A stretch of DNA of 64,000 nucleotides from Gambelia wislizenii (GCA_030847615.1 JAUMIR010000001.1:62199501-62263500); one strand, 5' to 3'. Counted from the first letter of the stretch, positions 1-11,714 are shown. Notes: generated by a model not told the origin, from the letters alone. Translations and numbers: made by a program.

Positions 1-603
1 AATAGCTACTTCTTCTTTTTCAGAGACCAAGGCCTTTGGAAAAGGGGAAGTGATGAAGAATTGGGTAACTTGGATGCTTCTTTCCTTGACCCAGTCTGAG
101 GATTTGGAAATATGCCGCCCTCCACAAAACTTGCTCAGCATTCTCTGTCCTTAAAAGTAATTGTGGACCCAGACCGAATGCTCCCATTCCCTCCCCACTA
201 ATAAAGACATACACAACGCCAAACTATCTTAACAAATTGAATTGGGTACAAGAGAAACGTAAGAGGTTAGGTATACATTAGTATTTTGAATATTGGCAAT
301 AAAAGACCGCAACTTGCTAATGGCTGCAAATGATTGACACTATCTTATGGGTCCGGATCCCTTCATTGCCCAACACTGTGTTGGCCAATGGACCGCTGTT
401 GGTTGCTACTGACCCACTCTTGGAGGAGAGAGCCTTGGCTGAGCCACCCTGCCTGACATTCTCTCCATGAACCTGAACTTGAACTTGACGGAAACCCCTA
501 GTACCCCACTTACTGGGATCAGGGCCCATGCCATCCACCACAAAAGGCAATCCTCATGGGATCCACCATCTGCCAACCCTTCCACGACCATCAACAGGCA
601 GCC
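1..603. other. Flank or 3' end of Ngaro-1, nothing recognised
   Basis: This stretch lies downstream of the recombinase remnant on the minus strand. In the related element at 45-50 kb an SGNH hydrolase occupies this position. I could not find its GHS or GGND blocks here in any frame. The left end of the element may be outside the window. Confidence 0.4.
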
Positions 604-1497
604 CTACTGTCCGCCTCCGGACGTGGTCTGTGTGGGTAGCACCAGTTCTGGCCGGATGTAAGCTGCAAAGGCCCCGGAGCACCACCTTCCCAACCTCATG
701 ATGGTCTCGGTCGTCAAGCCCCCTTGAGCTTCCATGGTTGCTGCTCCTATCCTGAAAGAGTGGCTCCCAAAGTCCTTGGCTGGCAAGCCCAACCGCTTTC
801 AGGATGCGAATAAACTAAAACCTGGTTAGTGGATTTCCATCCCTGTCCCTGACCAGAGGCCCCTGTCTAGTGCTGTGCACCTCCAGGAACCTGTGCATTT
901 CAGCCATTGGGCATGGTGCAGTGTCGCCCCTTTTCTACATTGGTCACACTTGGAGTGCCTTATGTGCAGGCATAATGTGCCCTCGATTACCACCATAACC
1001 CACAGTTGCAGCAACCTGCTGAACCTGTCATGTTTGGAGGAACTCACCACCTCCCCCACTCTCAGGGCCCCAAAGAAGGTGGTAGTGGAACCAGCACTGA
1101 ATAGAATGGCCTCGTATTTGGAGTGGCACACTGCAAGCAATGCACCCACCAGCTTGGCTAGCAGCCCATAAGAAATAGACCACCTGGAATCGGTGATTTT
1201 TGTACTGGTCCTCCGCCAGCCCTCGACCACCTTTCAAACCAAGAAGGTACCACAAGGGTCCCCCCAGCCTGTGGCCTTGCTGAAGAAAGAAATGCCAGCC
1301 ACATGGGTGGAGATGGTCCTAGAAGCCAGTCCCTGGTCCTTCAGTGAAGCCAAGTAATGCAGTACCTTGCAGTCCATCGCTGACCAGGAGCCCTCGTAGC
1401 CATGCTGCTGTCTGAAGGCCAAGAACTGGTTTGCTGCTTGCCTGTAGCTCACCTGCATCAATGGTGGCAATGAATCTGCCACTCCCTGCATCACCAT
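604..1497 (-). pseudogene. Tyrosine recombinase remnant of Ngaro-1
   Basis: This is the recombinase that would integrate the circular element DNA without a DDE integrase. Three frame fragments are visible. Positions 1234-1497 encode the N-terminal helical domain, with the motif NQFLAFRQQHGYEGSW. Positions about 1030-1230 encode the first catalytic arginine block, FFGALRVGEVV. Positions 604-792 encode the C-terminal block, with HSFRIGAAT (H-x-x-R) and AFAAYIRPE, which holds the putative nucleophilic tyrosine. All key residues of the R / HxxR / Y set can therefore still be read, but frameshifts and stops separate them. The family call is firm; activity is excluded by the broken frame. Confidence 0.75.
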
Positions 1498-1639
1498 CTG
1501 CTCCCAAGGTTCCAGAGGTCATCTGGGAAGGGGGACGCTGCTGGGTTGGTGTCCGGGCCATGTACGGTACTGCTCATCCTAAAATCAAGATAATGTGTCT
1601 GCTATCTCGTTGTCCACACCAGGAATATGCAAAGCATAG

Positions 1640-2190
1640 AAACTGATATTGGACTCCAGGCACACCAGGACAAATCTACATACTAGCCGCATAACCCTCT
1701 TGGACCTGGAAGACTGCCTGTTGATAATCCACACCACAGCCTGATTATTGCACCAGAAACATACCTTCTTGTCCTTAAATTCCTCCCTTCAATTGCCCAC
1801 AGCCACTAGGATGGGGAAGAACTCCAGGAAGGTTAAGTCCCGGGCCATCACTGCCTCCCCCCATTCCTTGGGCCAAGGCTGAGAACACCAGTGGCCATTG
1901 TAATAGAATCCAAAACCCAGGCTGCCTGATGCATCTGAGTTACCTGCAGTCCTCCCTCCAAAGCCCTGCATTCCTGCCATACTGTGACCCCATTGTAGCA
2001 CTCTGAGGAATCCAGCCAAACTTGCAAGTCCTCCTTCACCCCTCTCTTTTGGTGAATGTGGTGATGAGGAGAGCGGACCCCTGCCATGATGTGCTCCACC
2101 CTAGTGCAGAATGCCCTCCCCAGAGCCACCATCCAACAGACAAAGTTTAGATGTCCTAGGAATGACTGCACTTCCTTGAGTGTAGCCTTG
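1640..2190 (-). pseudogene. RNase H region of Ngaro-1
   Basis: The minus strand reads QSFLGHLNFVCWMVALGRAF, a connection segment, then SDASGSLGFGFYYNGHW and DLTFLEFFPILVA. The second element has the matching FDAAGAIGFGVYFGGHW and DLTFLEFFPILVA at 47.2-47.4 kb. The D in SDASG is the expected first catalytic aspartate. RNase H would remove the RNA strand during reverse transcription. The region is split over overlapping short frames, so at least one frameshift is present. Confidence 0.65.
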
Positions 2191-2192
2191 TC

Positions 2193-3080
2193 TCACGCCA
2201 TGAAGCCATGCAGCTTCCCCTTCAGGGCCTCCAGTTTATCCTCTATCAGGCAAGAAACCCCTGGGACAGTGTCCAGTTGTACTCCTAAATAGGCTAAAGT
2301 CATTGCTGGCCCCACCGTCTTGTCAGGTGCAAGAGGAATGCCAATCTCCTCCGTCATGGCCTGGAATGAAGAAAGGAGAAACCCACACTCTTGCCCCTCA
2401 GCTGGTCCCCTCATTAGAAAATCATCCAGATAATGTATGACAAATGGGGACCCAGCCCTGTGCTGTAAAGCCCATTCCAGGAATGTGCTGAAAGTTTCAA
2501 ATGCGGCACAACTGATGGAACACCCATGGGCAGCACCATGTCATAGTACCATATGCCCTAGAATTTGAAGCCCAGGAGGCAATGGTCATCTGGTTGGACT
2601 GAAGCAGCCTGAAGGCTGACTGGATGTCGCACTTGGCCATGAGAGCTCCGTGCCTGCATGTCTGTAGCAGTCATACTGCATGGCCCAGGGAGGCATACCA
2701 TAGTGAGCACAGCTTGGGCAGGATAGCATCATTGACTGATGTCTCTTTCGGGTATGACAGGTGATGAATGAGATGGTATTCACCCGGATTCTTCTTCGGT
2801 ACCACCCCCAGTGGAGAAATGCAAAGATTGGGCATGGGAGGCTAAGTGAAAGGGACTGCTATCCTGTCCACCTCCCTCTCCTTATTGATTTTTCAGGCAA
2901 GCACCTCCAGCAGCTGTGCTGTGGATTTTAAGTTGCCCAACACTTAAGCCTCCCTGGGACTCTCAAATGGGCTTCTGAAGCCATGCTTGAAACTGTTGGA
3001 GATGTAGGCAGCCACCTTCCTGTTTGGGTAGACCAAAAGGAGGGGCAGCATCACCTCAAGTTTTACTGGCATGCGTGCCA
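2193..3080 (-). pseudogene. Reverse transcriptase remnant of Ngaro-1
   Basis: Reading right to left, I see YPNRKVAAYISNSFKHGFRS (matching LYPNKLAANYISQGFNFGF in the second element), then MAKCDIQSAFRLL (RT motif A, aspartate in CDIQSAF), a YYDMVLPMG segment, and VIHYLDDFL at about 2,410-2,440 (RT motif C with both aspartates). IPLAPDKT and LAYLGVQLDT follow. These are typical of DIRS/Ngaro reverse transcriptases. Stops and frameshifts lie between the blocks, for example just after the CDIQSAF block. The enzyme would have copied element RNA into DNA. Confidence 0.75.
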
Positions 3081-3099
3081 TGCCCCTCCCTGTGCTGCC

Positions 3100-4386
3100 C
3101 ATGGTGCTTACCTCATTTTGTGCTGCCTTGGTTGGTGTTTGATCCCAACCCTGCTTGCTTTCTGGTGCCGGATGAATCAGGGGCGTTGCTCCAAAAGGAC
3201 TAACCCCCCCGGATTGCATGTTGCAGGTCGCCTTGGGGTGCGCACTGCCACATGCCTCGCAGGTATACTCAAAAAGGCAGTGATACCTGGTACACTTGCC
3301 ACTGTTGTATTCGCATCAGACCATATGCTTCCCATCTTTCTTTCTGGACACCCTGACTGCCTCCCCTTTTCCCCACTTGTTGGCCCCCACCTCCCACCTC
3401 ACTGTGACCAGCCATATCCCAACATCAATGGCATCCCACCTGTGAATGGCTGACCTGGAGGCCTTCTTCCTGCATTCCACATCATATTGAATGGTGGCTG
3501 TGTCCCCTTCTATTGCCCGAGCCTTCAGCACCTGATGTAGGTGATTGATGAGGTGCCAGCCCCTTTCTGGGAAAGCCATGACCACAGTTCCCATGAAAAC
3601 TGTGACACCCCCCCCCGAGCCAGTTGATGAAGGTGCGTTCAGCAGGATTCACCTTACCTTTGTCTGCCCCCTTCTTGTTGCCCCTATGCAGTCTGGCCTC
3701 TTTGCCCAGGGACTTGGCCAGGGGAAAAAAAAACATAGTACCCTTTTAGGATATTGGAATGCACTTTCCTATCCAAATAGATACCAGGGGGATCCTCTTT
3801 GGATTTTGCCTCAACCAGCTCTCCAATCAGGAGATCCGTGCCCTTCCCTTTTTTGCGGGTTTCCCCTCTCTTTCCAGTTCTTGGCTTTTGTGAAACTGAA
3901 GCATCAAGCCTGATAGGCCTGGTTTGTAAGCCCCCTTCAACCAGTACCTGAATTTGGTGCAGTCGTCATCCACCGTGATTCACCTGATGATGCCTCCAAA
4001 TCAGAATCGGACTCTCAATGATGGCGTGAGCACCACCGCTGCTTCCTCCTCGGGCTCCTCACCCATCTTGACCTGCTGCGCCTCCTGGATGCTGTTTCAT
4101 GTGAATTGGAGTGCCTAGAGTCCCTCGAATCACTCCAGCTGTGGGATTGGAAACGACGGGAATGTCCATTGCCACTAGCATCATCCAATGCCCTGCCCAT
4201 TGCCCCAATGCTTGACAATGTCCCTGGCTCACTGCCATCTGGGGCTCCATTGCTTGTTGTTAGAGCTGGCCTACCTCCCAATTGTGTGGACCCTAACCTG
4301 TCCAGCTTCTCTACTATTGGGACAAAACCCACACTATATCCCCTGTGCCCAGAGTGATGGCCATGAAGGCCTCCAAAAGAGGCCAC
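3100..4386 (-). pseudogene. Gag-like remnant of Ngaro-1
   Basis: From right to left there is an arginine/serine-rich stretch (ASRRRSRSRWVRSPRRK, about 4,020-4,090), then a segment with YDVECRKKASRS, RWDAIDV and IWLVTV at about 3,420-3,500. That segment corresponds to LLYDEAFHMWATIYP and TQLWMHL in the second element. A cysteine/histidine cluster follows at about 3,220-3,310 with spacing C-x6-C-x4-C-x5-C-x2-C-x4-H-x4-C. The same cluster occurs in the second element. It is probably a nucleic-acid-binding gag with a zinc-binding tail. Frames are broken. Confidence 0.55.
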
Positions 4387-4390
4387 AGAT

Positions 4391-6035
4391 TCACGTTCAG
4401 ATCAGGTAGCCCCCCATCGGTGGGAGGCTCAGATGGAGGTACCAGACCCACATCCTTAGGTGGGGGAACGGGAGCGAGTGGGGTCGTCTTGTCCAGATGT
4501 CGCTACTTTGCAGTGGCTTTCTTTGGTGGCATGTTGGCTGTGGTCTTCTGCACTCCCTGGTGTGTGCAAGAGCACCCAGCCCAATCTATTGATTGGTGGT
4601 CTACAATGCAGGGTGCACACTGCTTGGAGAGGGGCCTAGACATTTGTGCCTGGATTGTCGTGCCCTAGTGGCCCAGCAGAGTTGAAGGTGGCATGGCAGC
4701 CCTCCTGCTAGTCTGGTGGCATCCTGTGGTGGCCTGGTGGCCTTGCTGTGCCAGAGGCTAACTGTGTGTCCTGGTGGTCAAGTGGATCCCTGGCGGCCCA
4801 GTGGGACAGACCTTGTAGCCTAACGGCTAAGTAGAAGCCTGTGTATGCCTTGGTGGCCCCGTGACTGCATATGGAGGCCCAGTGTCTCTTCTATGGTCTC
4901 CCCCAGGTTTCCACGGTGATCCAGTGTCCCCTTGGTGTCCAACAGTGGGCCACATGGATTGCTGGCACCCTGCCTGCTGCTGTAGCCACCCGGTATCCCC
5001 CCCAGGAAGGACCCAATGGTGGTCACACTAGGAGGGTGCTACCCCCACCTGCCTCCCTGTCCCAGAGTAAGGTGGGAGGTGGAGGAATGGTGGGCCCAGC
5101 CATGGCAAGTGTGCCTTGTGGGGAATGGTGGGACAAAGCAATGCCCCTTTGCCCATCCCACCTTGGGCCCAGCTGGAAAGAACGTGGGGGGTGCTCTCCT
5201 AACCACACCAGGTCCCATGCCTAAGACCCACCCAGCCACCCTACCTGTCCCCCACTCCCTGTCCCCACCAAAACTTGATTGTCCAATGGCCACCGACCTA
5301 TGGCCTGACAGTCCTGTAGGGAGGGGGTATCCTGTCCCCTTCCCTTCGGGCCACCACCAGCCCTCACTGCTCTGGGATCTTACTTTTGCACGTCGCCACC
5401 AGACCTTGTTGCCACACTTCTCTGCCATTCACCAGCGGTCACTGCCATCCGTTGCCCCACTGCTGGAGCTGCTGGGAACTGCGGCCATTGGCAGTGCTGC
5501 TACCCGTGGCTGCCAGAATCTCTGGGAGGTGTTGCTGCTGTAGCTGGCTGGAACCACCCAGAGCTCCTGCTTGTCCTTCACTGGCTGCTGTCTCAGTGGC
5601 TTCTTCTCCATCGCACTCTCTTCTGGCCTCCCGGTGTCTCTGGCCCTCTTTTTCGGCTCTTCTCCTCTTCCTATGGTCTTCACTCTTTGGCTCCTTGGAG
5701 CCAACTGTGGAGTCTGCATTGGGGGCTGGTTTATATACCAGCCCCCAGAGCCTTCATCATCTGGCTGCACCTGAAATGTGGCTGGAAGTCCCTCCCCCTT
5801 CCTGGAATTGACCAATCAGGGTGAGAGAGCCTTGCCCTGGTTGGCCAAGTGTTTCACGCCCTTCTTCCTGGCCACAGAGCACTCCTTCTGGGGAGAAGGA
5901 GCAGCGATGGCATCCCCCATGCTGGGCCATGCGGCCACTGGGGGCTACATAGGGGACTCGGGGCACTGGCTGGGCTGCAAACGGCCCACCGGTGAAGGCT
6001 GGTAAGCCCCCTTCTTGACACTCCCTATAGGAATG
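4391..6035. other. GC-rich region upstream of Ngaro-1, no gene
   Basis: This may be the 5' untranslated part of Ngaro-1. From about 4,660 to 4,870 the plus strand holds many degenerate copies of a GGTGGCCCAGTGG-like motif, which gives long but composition-driven reading frames on both strands. I see no protein family in frames up to 175 codons here. Confidence 0.35.
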
Positions 6036-6039
6036 TATT

Positions 6040-6560
6040 TTTTCTCTAATTTTCTTCTTGAAGGCAGGAATGAGTAATTTTAGCAATTTTCTTCCTGCTA
6101 TAAGAAACTCTTTGGCAACTTCAGTTTCTGAAGTCTATTCACAATTTGGGACTTACTTTGTTAAAAATGTGCATGTGAATGTTTCACACAGAAAACAGCA
6201 TTTTCTGTACAGAAAATAGCAGGAAATATTCTGCACAGAAAATGTTGGATTGTGGTGTTTGGATATTTTTTTTTTTTTTACACAAAGCAAATATGTGCAA
6301 ATGTTGTGCAGAATCAGTCCCGAAATACAGTATTTCTCTGGATAGAAATATTATTTTCTTTGCACAGGAAATGCTCTTTCCTGCAGATAAATGCTATTTT
6401 CTATGAAAAAAACCATATGCAAATTTTGTGTAGATTAACTCCTGAACAGTGAAGATTCCCATCAGCCCAGGCATTTTCTCCTCAGGATTTCCTCAACAAT
6501 TGTGAAATGCTTTCCCACAATTTTCCAAGCACTTTTAAAATATTCTTCCCATCCTCAAAA
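6040..6560 (+). repeat. Unclassified interspersed repeat with TTTTCTGTGCAGAAAA-like units, copy 1
   Basis: The repeat has several imperfect palindromic units of the type TTTTCTGTACAGAAAAT and GCACAGAAAATG. It then has a 3' part reading GATTCCCATCAGCCCAGG and ending AATATTCTTCCCATCC. The same modules occur in the same order at 28.0-28.4 kb and in reverse at 23.6-24.2 kb. No reading frame is conserved, so it is probably a non-autonomous element. The right end resembles CCATCCCTA, which could be a hAT-type terminus, but that is only a guess. Confidence 0.55.
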
Positions 6561-6891
6561 CATAGCATCAGCAGGCACACAGGGATAGAAAAGTATGGTA
6601 GGCAAAACTATTCATTGCCCTGGATTGCTCAGAAGGTGAATGACAAATTATAAAGCCCAGACAGTCATAGAAGATGTATTATTCTCACAGTTGGGAATGA
6701 AGCACATCTTGAATGGTCTCCAAGCCTTTGCAGTCTGTCATGCTGCTACCCAAAGTATTAGGACAATGGAAGCAAATGGAGGAATGAGGGGAAAAAAATC
6801 CCCCTCTTCTATTTTCCCTTTGTCTCTTTGACCATTGTGCTGCTGTCCCCACCATCCCTAGTCAGGTAAATGAAAGGAAGCAGATATATAC

Positions 6892-7117
6892 AGTTGTTCC
6901 TTCATAGTCGCTGGGGTTTAGATCCAGGACCCCCCGTGGATACCAAAATTTGTGAATACTCAAGTCCCATTATATGCAGTGGCATAGCAAAATGGTGTCC
7001 CTTATATAAGATGGCAAAATCAAGGTTTGCTTTTTGAATTATTTTTTAAAGAATATTTTCAAGCCATGAATACTTAAATCCGTGGATACCAAATCCATGG
7101 ATATGGAGGGACAACTG
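6892..7117. mobile_element. Tigger/pogo-like MITE, copy 1
   Basis: This is a 226-bp element bounded by TA on the left and CA (a decayed TA) on the right. Its ends are inverted repeats: CAGTTGTTCC at the left and GGGACAACTG at the right. The interior has GTGGATACCAAAAT and CTCAAGTCCCATTATATG, familiar from Tigger-derived MITEs of vertebrates. A second copy with the same ends is at 24,511-24,739. It has no coding capacity. Confidence 0.8.
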
Positions 7118-7158
7118 CATGTTTTAGAGCACATTACCCGAAATAATTCCCAGCCCTC

Positions 7159-9180
7159 TTAATACCAAAGGACTTGGGACTAGCCATAATTAACCCAATA
7201 TTTAAAAAAGGAGCAAGATTAGATCCAGCAAATTACAGGCCTATTAGTTTGTTAAGTGTTATTAGCAAACTGTATGCCCATCATTTACTAGAAAAACTTC
7301 TAACTTGGATGGATGATGAATCCCTCTTGGAGGATGAACAGGCAGGTTTTAAACCCGGTCGCTCCACAGGAGACCATGGAATAATTTTACAACATCTCGT
7401 AGACAAATATTCAACCAAGCCTAGTGGGGCTTTTTACACAGCCTTTATCGACTTTAAGTCAGCTTTTGATATGATTCCCTGTGATAGATTATGGCAGAAA
7501 CTAGAAATAACCAATATTGATAAACGCCTGCTGTTTCTGATCAATAGCGTATATACGAAAACATGTGTGAAAGTTAGATGTAATAGGCTAGGCCATCTTA
7601 CTAAGGCCATTCCATCATCTACGGGTGTTAGACAAGGCTGTGTGTTAGCCCCCTCTTTGTTTAACATCTATATTAACTCTTTGGTCAAAAGTTTGTCTGG
7701 CTTAAATTTCCATCCTCCTAAATTAGCAGGCAGACCCTCGTTAACTCTCCTCTATGCGGATGATGTAGTACTTCTTTCTTTAACCCTTATTGGGTTGCGC
7801 CAACTACTAAAAGCTTTGGGTAATTACTGCCAAACTGAAGAGTTGGTGATTAATTATAACAAATCCAAAGTTTTAGTATTTACTAGAAAACAGAGCATCC
7901 ATAAATGGCAAATAAACAACCAACCAATTGAGCAAGTAAAATCTTATAAGTACTTAGGAGTGATTTTTCAGTCTTCAGGCTCTTGGAAGGCCCAATCTAC
8001 AAATGCCATAGCAAATGTTCAGAGAAGCATTAAGTCACTTATATCTTTTTTCTTCACCAAAGGAGGCCATCCAGCACATCCCTTCAGCCATCCAGGTTTT
8101 TAATATGAAGGTACTGGCACAGATGGTATATGGGGCACAGTGATGTGCTTACACTAACTTTGATTCTATGGAATCTACGCAGACAAAATTTTTGAGATCC
8201 ATTCTGGCTCTTCCAAGGTGTGTGCCTAATGCAATTTTACATTTGGAGACAGCTCAAATATCAGTTGAATCGCGGGCGTGGATACTTAAGTTTAATTTTT
8301 GACTCAGAATGCTGTTCAACCCATTAGGGTTAGCTCCTTTGATATTGTTGGATGGGTTTCCATCTAGATAGAGCAAGACTTTAAATGAGAAGCTAGGTAA
8401 ATTGGGTTTTTCACAAAGCATCATTTTGGCAATGGGTCATGAGAAAGCAAAAAGGGAAATACATCAATGGATTATAGGTAATGAGATGCAACAACATCTA
8501 AAAGCAGCCTCTGTATCTCCTGATTTTAGAGATTATGGTAATGTCTTCAAGCTAGCTAACTATCTGAGTCTTCTAACCCTTCCAAAACACAGGATAGCAT
8601 TCACATTAGCAAAATTTAATGTTCTATCCTCAGCCCTATTGGAAGGGAGATACAATAGTATTCCCTATGCTGCACACACTTGTCCTTGTGGAATTGGTTC
8701 AGTGGAGACGATAGGCCACATGTTGTTATATTGTCCTTTTTACAATGGTTATCGTCAAATTTTTATCTATCCAATTCTTAATCATTTTCTTGGAAGAACA
8801 GATGAGTTTTATGTATCTTATCTGTTAGCGGACCACTGCCCATCAATAACAACAAGGGTGGTCAGTTTTTGTGCAGCAGCAATGGTATGCTGGCATAAGA
8901 TGATATCTTAAATTTTAATATATATTTTTTAGTTTGTTTAAATAATTTTATAATATAATTTATACTTTACAATGAATTTATAGTCATTTATTTATATCTA
9001 TATTGTTAAATTCTATTTTTAATATAATTTTCTAACTGAATTTCTAATTAATATCACATATTTTTCTAACTGGATTATCTACTATGATGTTTATTTGTGT
9101 GTTAGTATGATAGTTGATTGTTGTTTATTTGATCTTTGATCAGTCAATCATAATAAATTGAATTGAATTGAATTGAATTG
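7159..9180 (+). mobile_element. 5'-truncated LINE with 14-bp target-site duplication
   Basis: The element lies between two copies of AATTCCCAGCCCTC at 7145-7158 and 9181-9194. It starts inside the RT domain and ends in an AATTG-unit microsatellite tail at about 9,157-9,180. No endonuclease domain is present, so it is truncated at the 5' end by incomplete reverse transcription. The clade is not certain. The C-terminal cysteine/histidine cluster suggests an I/Jockey/Vingi-like group. Confidence 0.85.
7174..8911 (+). pseudogene. LINE reverse transcriptase and C-terminal CCHC region
   Basis: The first frame (7174-8103) carries RT blocks: INPIFKKGARLDPANYRPIS, FIDFKSAFDMIP (motif A), STGVRQGCVLAPSLFNIYI (motif B) and LLYADDVVLL (motif C), followed by SYKYLGVIFQ. 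Frames are broken between about 8,103 and 8,402. The second frame (8402-8911) holds FTLAKFNVLSSALLEGRY and then CPCGIGSVETIGHMLLYC, a C-x-C-x8-H-x4-C cluster typical of LINE C-termini. The catalytic RT aspartates are intact, but the N-terminal half is missing and the frame is interrupted, so this is a dead copy. Confidence 0.85.
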
Positions 9181-9194
9181 AATTCCCAGCCCTC

Positions 9195-10475
9195 ACCTGT
9201 CAGACTTTTGCTTTCGCAAAAGGTCTTTCCTACAGTCCACAGTTTATGTATAAACTGTCCCTTATTTTGTTTGAGAGAATTTTGCCAGCATATCTAGAGG
9301 GAAGGAACTTTGGCTGCTTCTTGATTTCCATGCCTTGTTTTCAAACTTGCACAAATGCTTGACTCCTGCAGTTCTACAAGAGATTCCCCATGCTTATGCA
9401 GCAGTAGATCTCACACAAACTGCTTCTAAATATTTTGGAAGGAACAGGAGAAATCTGAAATAGTTCCTAGAGGACAGGAATTGCTCTTCCACAGCTTTTC
9501 TCTGCTTAACTGCTCGTAACAGGAGAACAGAGGAAGCCTCTAGACGTGTGGGTTAGACCATTAGAGAGTTGGATGTGGAGATTCATTCTACCTCCACAGC
9601 TTTCTCAAGATTTCCATTTAAGAAAGTGTGTTGGGAATATATGTTGAGAGATTATAATAAATATTGCATCTGACTGAATTTTTATTAGATTTATATTTTT
9701 AAAAGTAACTAAGCTTGACAAATCTAGCTCCTTACAGATATCACAGTAGCATGTACTATTGAACATAACTTCCTGAATTATTGACTCTGTTGCTCTTTAT
9801 TGCAGATTTTGCAATTGCAGAAACAAGACCACCTTCAGCTACAGTAGACATTAGATGTTTTCCCTACAATTAACTCCTACAGCAGGATTTCCTTAGAAAT
9901 ATAGCTATATATATCTATATCAGCAATCAGCCTTGCAAATGAAACCCATGTTTACCTTCTGGGAAAGGGTAACAAAGCAAAGCACTCTAAATGCAAGATG
10001 TATAGCTGAGGACAACCATGTACTTTGAAAAACAGATGTTTTCTGCCACTTGGGAAAATACCTCAGCATGAAACATTATAAACACATTACATAATTTGAT
10101 CCTTGGCGGTTGAATATTCATTTCAGCCTTCCCCATATAAAAAAAGTGCATTTTTTCCCCCAGCGTGAACGCAGCCCTTTCCCTGCAGTGTGAAAGCTTG
10201 CATCAATTGCTTCCATCTAATGTCTGAAATGACTGAAAAGTGCTTAGGGCTTTCTGTTTTTCATTCTACTCTCTCTAGAACTACATGATGATTTTCTTAT
10301 AGATAAAGGCTGCCATCCTGTTAAATGTATATGCATTGTAAACTGACTTACAGTCTCATAAAGGTGAATTGCTATGAAGTGCAACCCTCATATTCTCAGG
10401 AGGGGAGCAGAGATGCAGCTACATCTCTAGGATCATTGCACAAATGGAACCAGTCACATGACTGTTGTGCAATGG
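9195..10475. other. No gene or recognised repeat
   Basis: This is AT-rich sequence after the LINE. It contains no long frame, no clear TSD and no motif I can assign. It may be unique intergenic DNA. Confidence 0.5.
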
Positions 10476-10476
10476 T

Positions 10477-10542
10477 CCCAATGCACAACATGCCCCAATG
10501 CACAACATGTCCTAATGCACAACAGGACATGTTGTGCATTGG
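10477..10542. repeat. Direct repeats plus perfect 19-bp hairpin
   Basis: The unit CCAATGCACAACATG occurs in direct orientation from 10,478 and from 10,495. A partial third copy follows at 10,514. A perfect inverted repeat has arms CCAATGCACAACATGTCCT (10495-10513) and its complement (10524-10542), with a 10-nt loop. Related AATGCACA sequence flanks the Copia insertion at 41,956. Confidence 0.85.
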
Positions 10543-10574
10543 ACATGTTGCAGAATGGGAGCCTGCATTGCACT

Positions 10575-11439
10575 ATGGGAAATCTTGTACATTATAGCAT
10601 TGCAATTCATTGACATGGCTGTATATGATGTCAGTGATATAGCACCACCATTGTAAAATTATGCATGATAACCTCTGATGCAGGTTCTTGGCAAACATTA
10701 CAAAATCTTACACCTTGAAGAAAATTCATTGTAAATGCTCATGGCTTTATTCTTTTCAAATTGTACGTTTTTAATTTGATACAATAGGATGTTATAATTT
10801 CTGTGCTACTATAAGTGAAAGCAAATTCTGGCCATCCCCTGGGCCAATCCGACCTCAAACATCTGGCTATAGAAAATGAAACTCAGAATTCCACTTAATC
10901 CTCTAGTTGCAGACATTCCAAAATGACTATGTTTGTTTTTCAGAAGAAAAAGAAAACTAAAACACAGATAGAGAAATATTTCAGATTTCTTTTCCCAGGC
11001 ATTGTAATGTTTTAAACTGCATGTTTAAACCACATGAAGGAGTTTGTGAATGTTGACAAATTCTTCAAAAAGCAATGGAAATAAAATTCTATTCCCTCCT
11101 GCTGCACCACACAACTTCAGGATCACATTTATCATCACACAGGTATTAAGCTTGAGGAATCTCAGAAAAAGAGATCACAGCTTACAGCTGAACACACAGG
11201 AACCCAGAATTGAGCACACAAAATCTTGAACATGTATTGATGATTACACTACATTCTGTTTGTTTTAATCTCAAATTCTTTACATCTAAAATATGATGAA
11301 ATTTGAGAATATTGCTGAATTATTATCAAAACAAATGGAAATGAAGACCAAGATCATACATCGAGAGACATAGCTTTGGAGGCACGGATACCTTTTAATC
11401 TGTACAGCCCTATCCCAATACAGACATTTCTCTGTTCTT
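10575..11439. other. No gene or recognised repeat
   Basis: AT-rich intergenic DNA with short frames only. I see no promoter, repeat ends or coding motif. Confidence 0.5.
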
Positions 11440-11640
11440 GGACAGTAAGAGCTGTTTGGCAGTGGAATGCACTGCCTTGGACTGTGGCTGAGTCTCCTTT
11501 GGAGGTTTTTAAACAGAGGCTGGATGGCCATCTGTTGGGAATGGTTTGATTGTGTATTCCTGCATAGCAGGGTGTTGGACTAGATGGCCCTTGTGGTCTC
11601 TTCCAGCTCTATCGTTCTGTTCTATGATTCTATGAGTGGA
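11440..11640 (+). mobile_element. CR1 LINE 3' end
   Basis: The sequence matches the 3' end of CR1 ORF2 and its 3' UTR: a segment coding GQ-type VRAVQQWNALP homology (GACAGTAAGAGCTG), then TTGGAGGTTTTTAAACAGAG, then GACTAGATGGCCCTTGTGG, ending in TTCTATGA units. It is strongly 5'-truncated, as is usual for CR1. Confidence 0.9.
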
Positions 11641-11690
11641 GATGTGTCCAGCTCTCTTATTGTTACTGGACATATTATCTGTCTATCATC

Positions 11691-11714
11691 TATCTATCTA
11701 TCTATCTATCTATC
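11691..11714. repeat. (TATC)n microsatellite
   Basis: About six tandem TATC units follow the CR1 tail. Confidence 0.95.

Larger units (their letters stand above)
604..4390 (-). mobile_element. Decayed Ngaro-type tyrosine-recombinase retrotransposon (Ngaro-1)
   Basis: Minus-strand fragments occur in the order gag, RT, RNase H, tyrosine recombinase. The same order and many of the same motifs appear in the better preserved element at 45-50 kb. The YR, the HYLDD-type RT and the absence of a DDE integrase place it in the DIRS/Ngaro group. The Ngaro assignment rests on similarity to the second element, which carries an SGNH hydrolase. Frames are broken by many indels and stops, so it is an old, dead copy. 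The 5' end (right side) may extend to about 6 kb and the 3' end is not defined. Confidence 0.75.

Noticed and set aside
5016..5543. 175-codon plus-strand frame and its antisense partners
   Set aside because: Low-complexity, proline- and glycine-rich translation on both strands of a GC-rich region upstream of Ngaro-1. No coding signature.
10477..10542. CRISPR-like array
   Set aside because: Only two to three units, no regular spacers, vertebrate context, and the pattern is explained by a hairpin.
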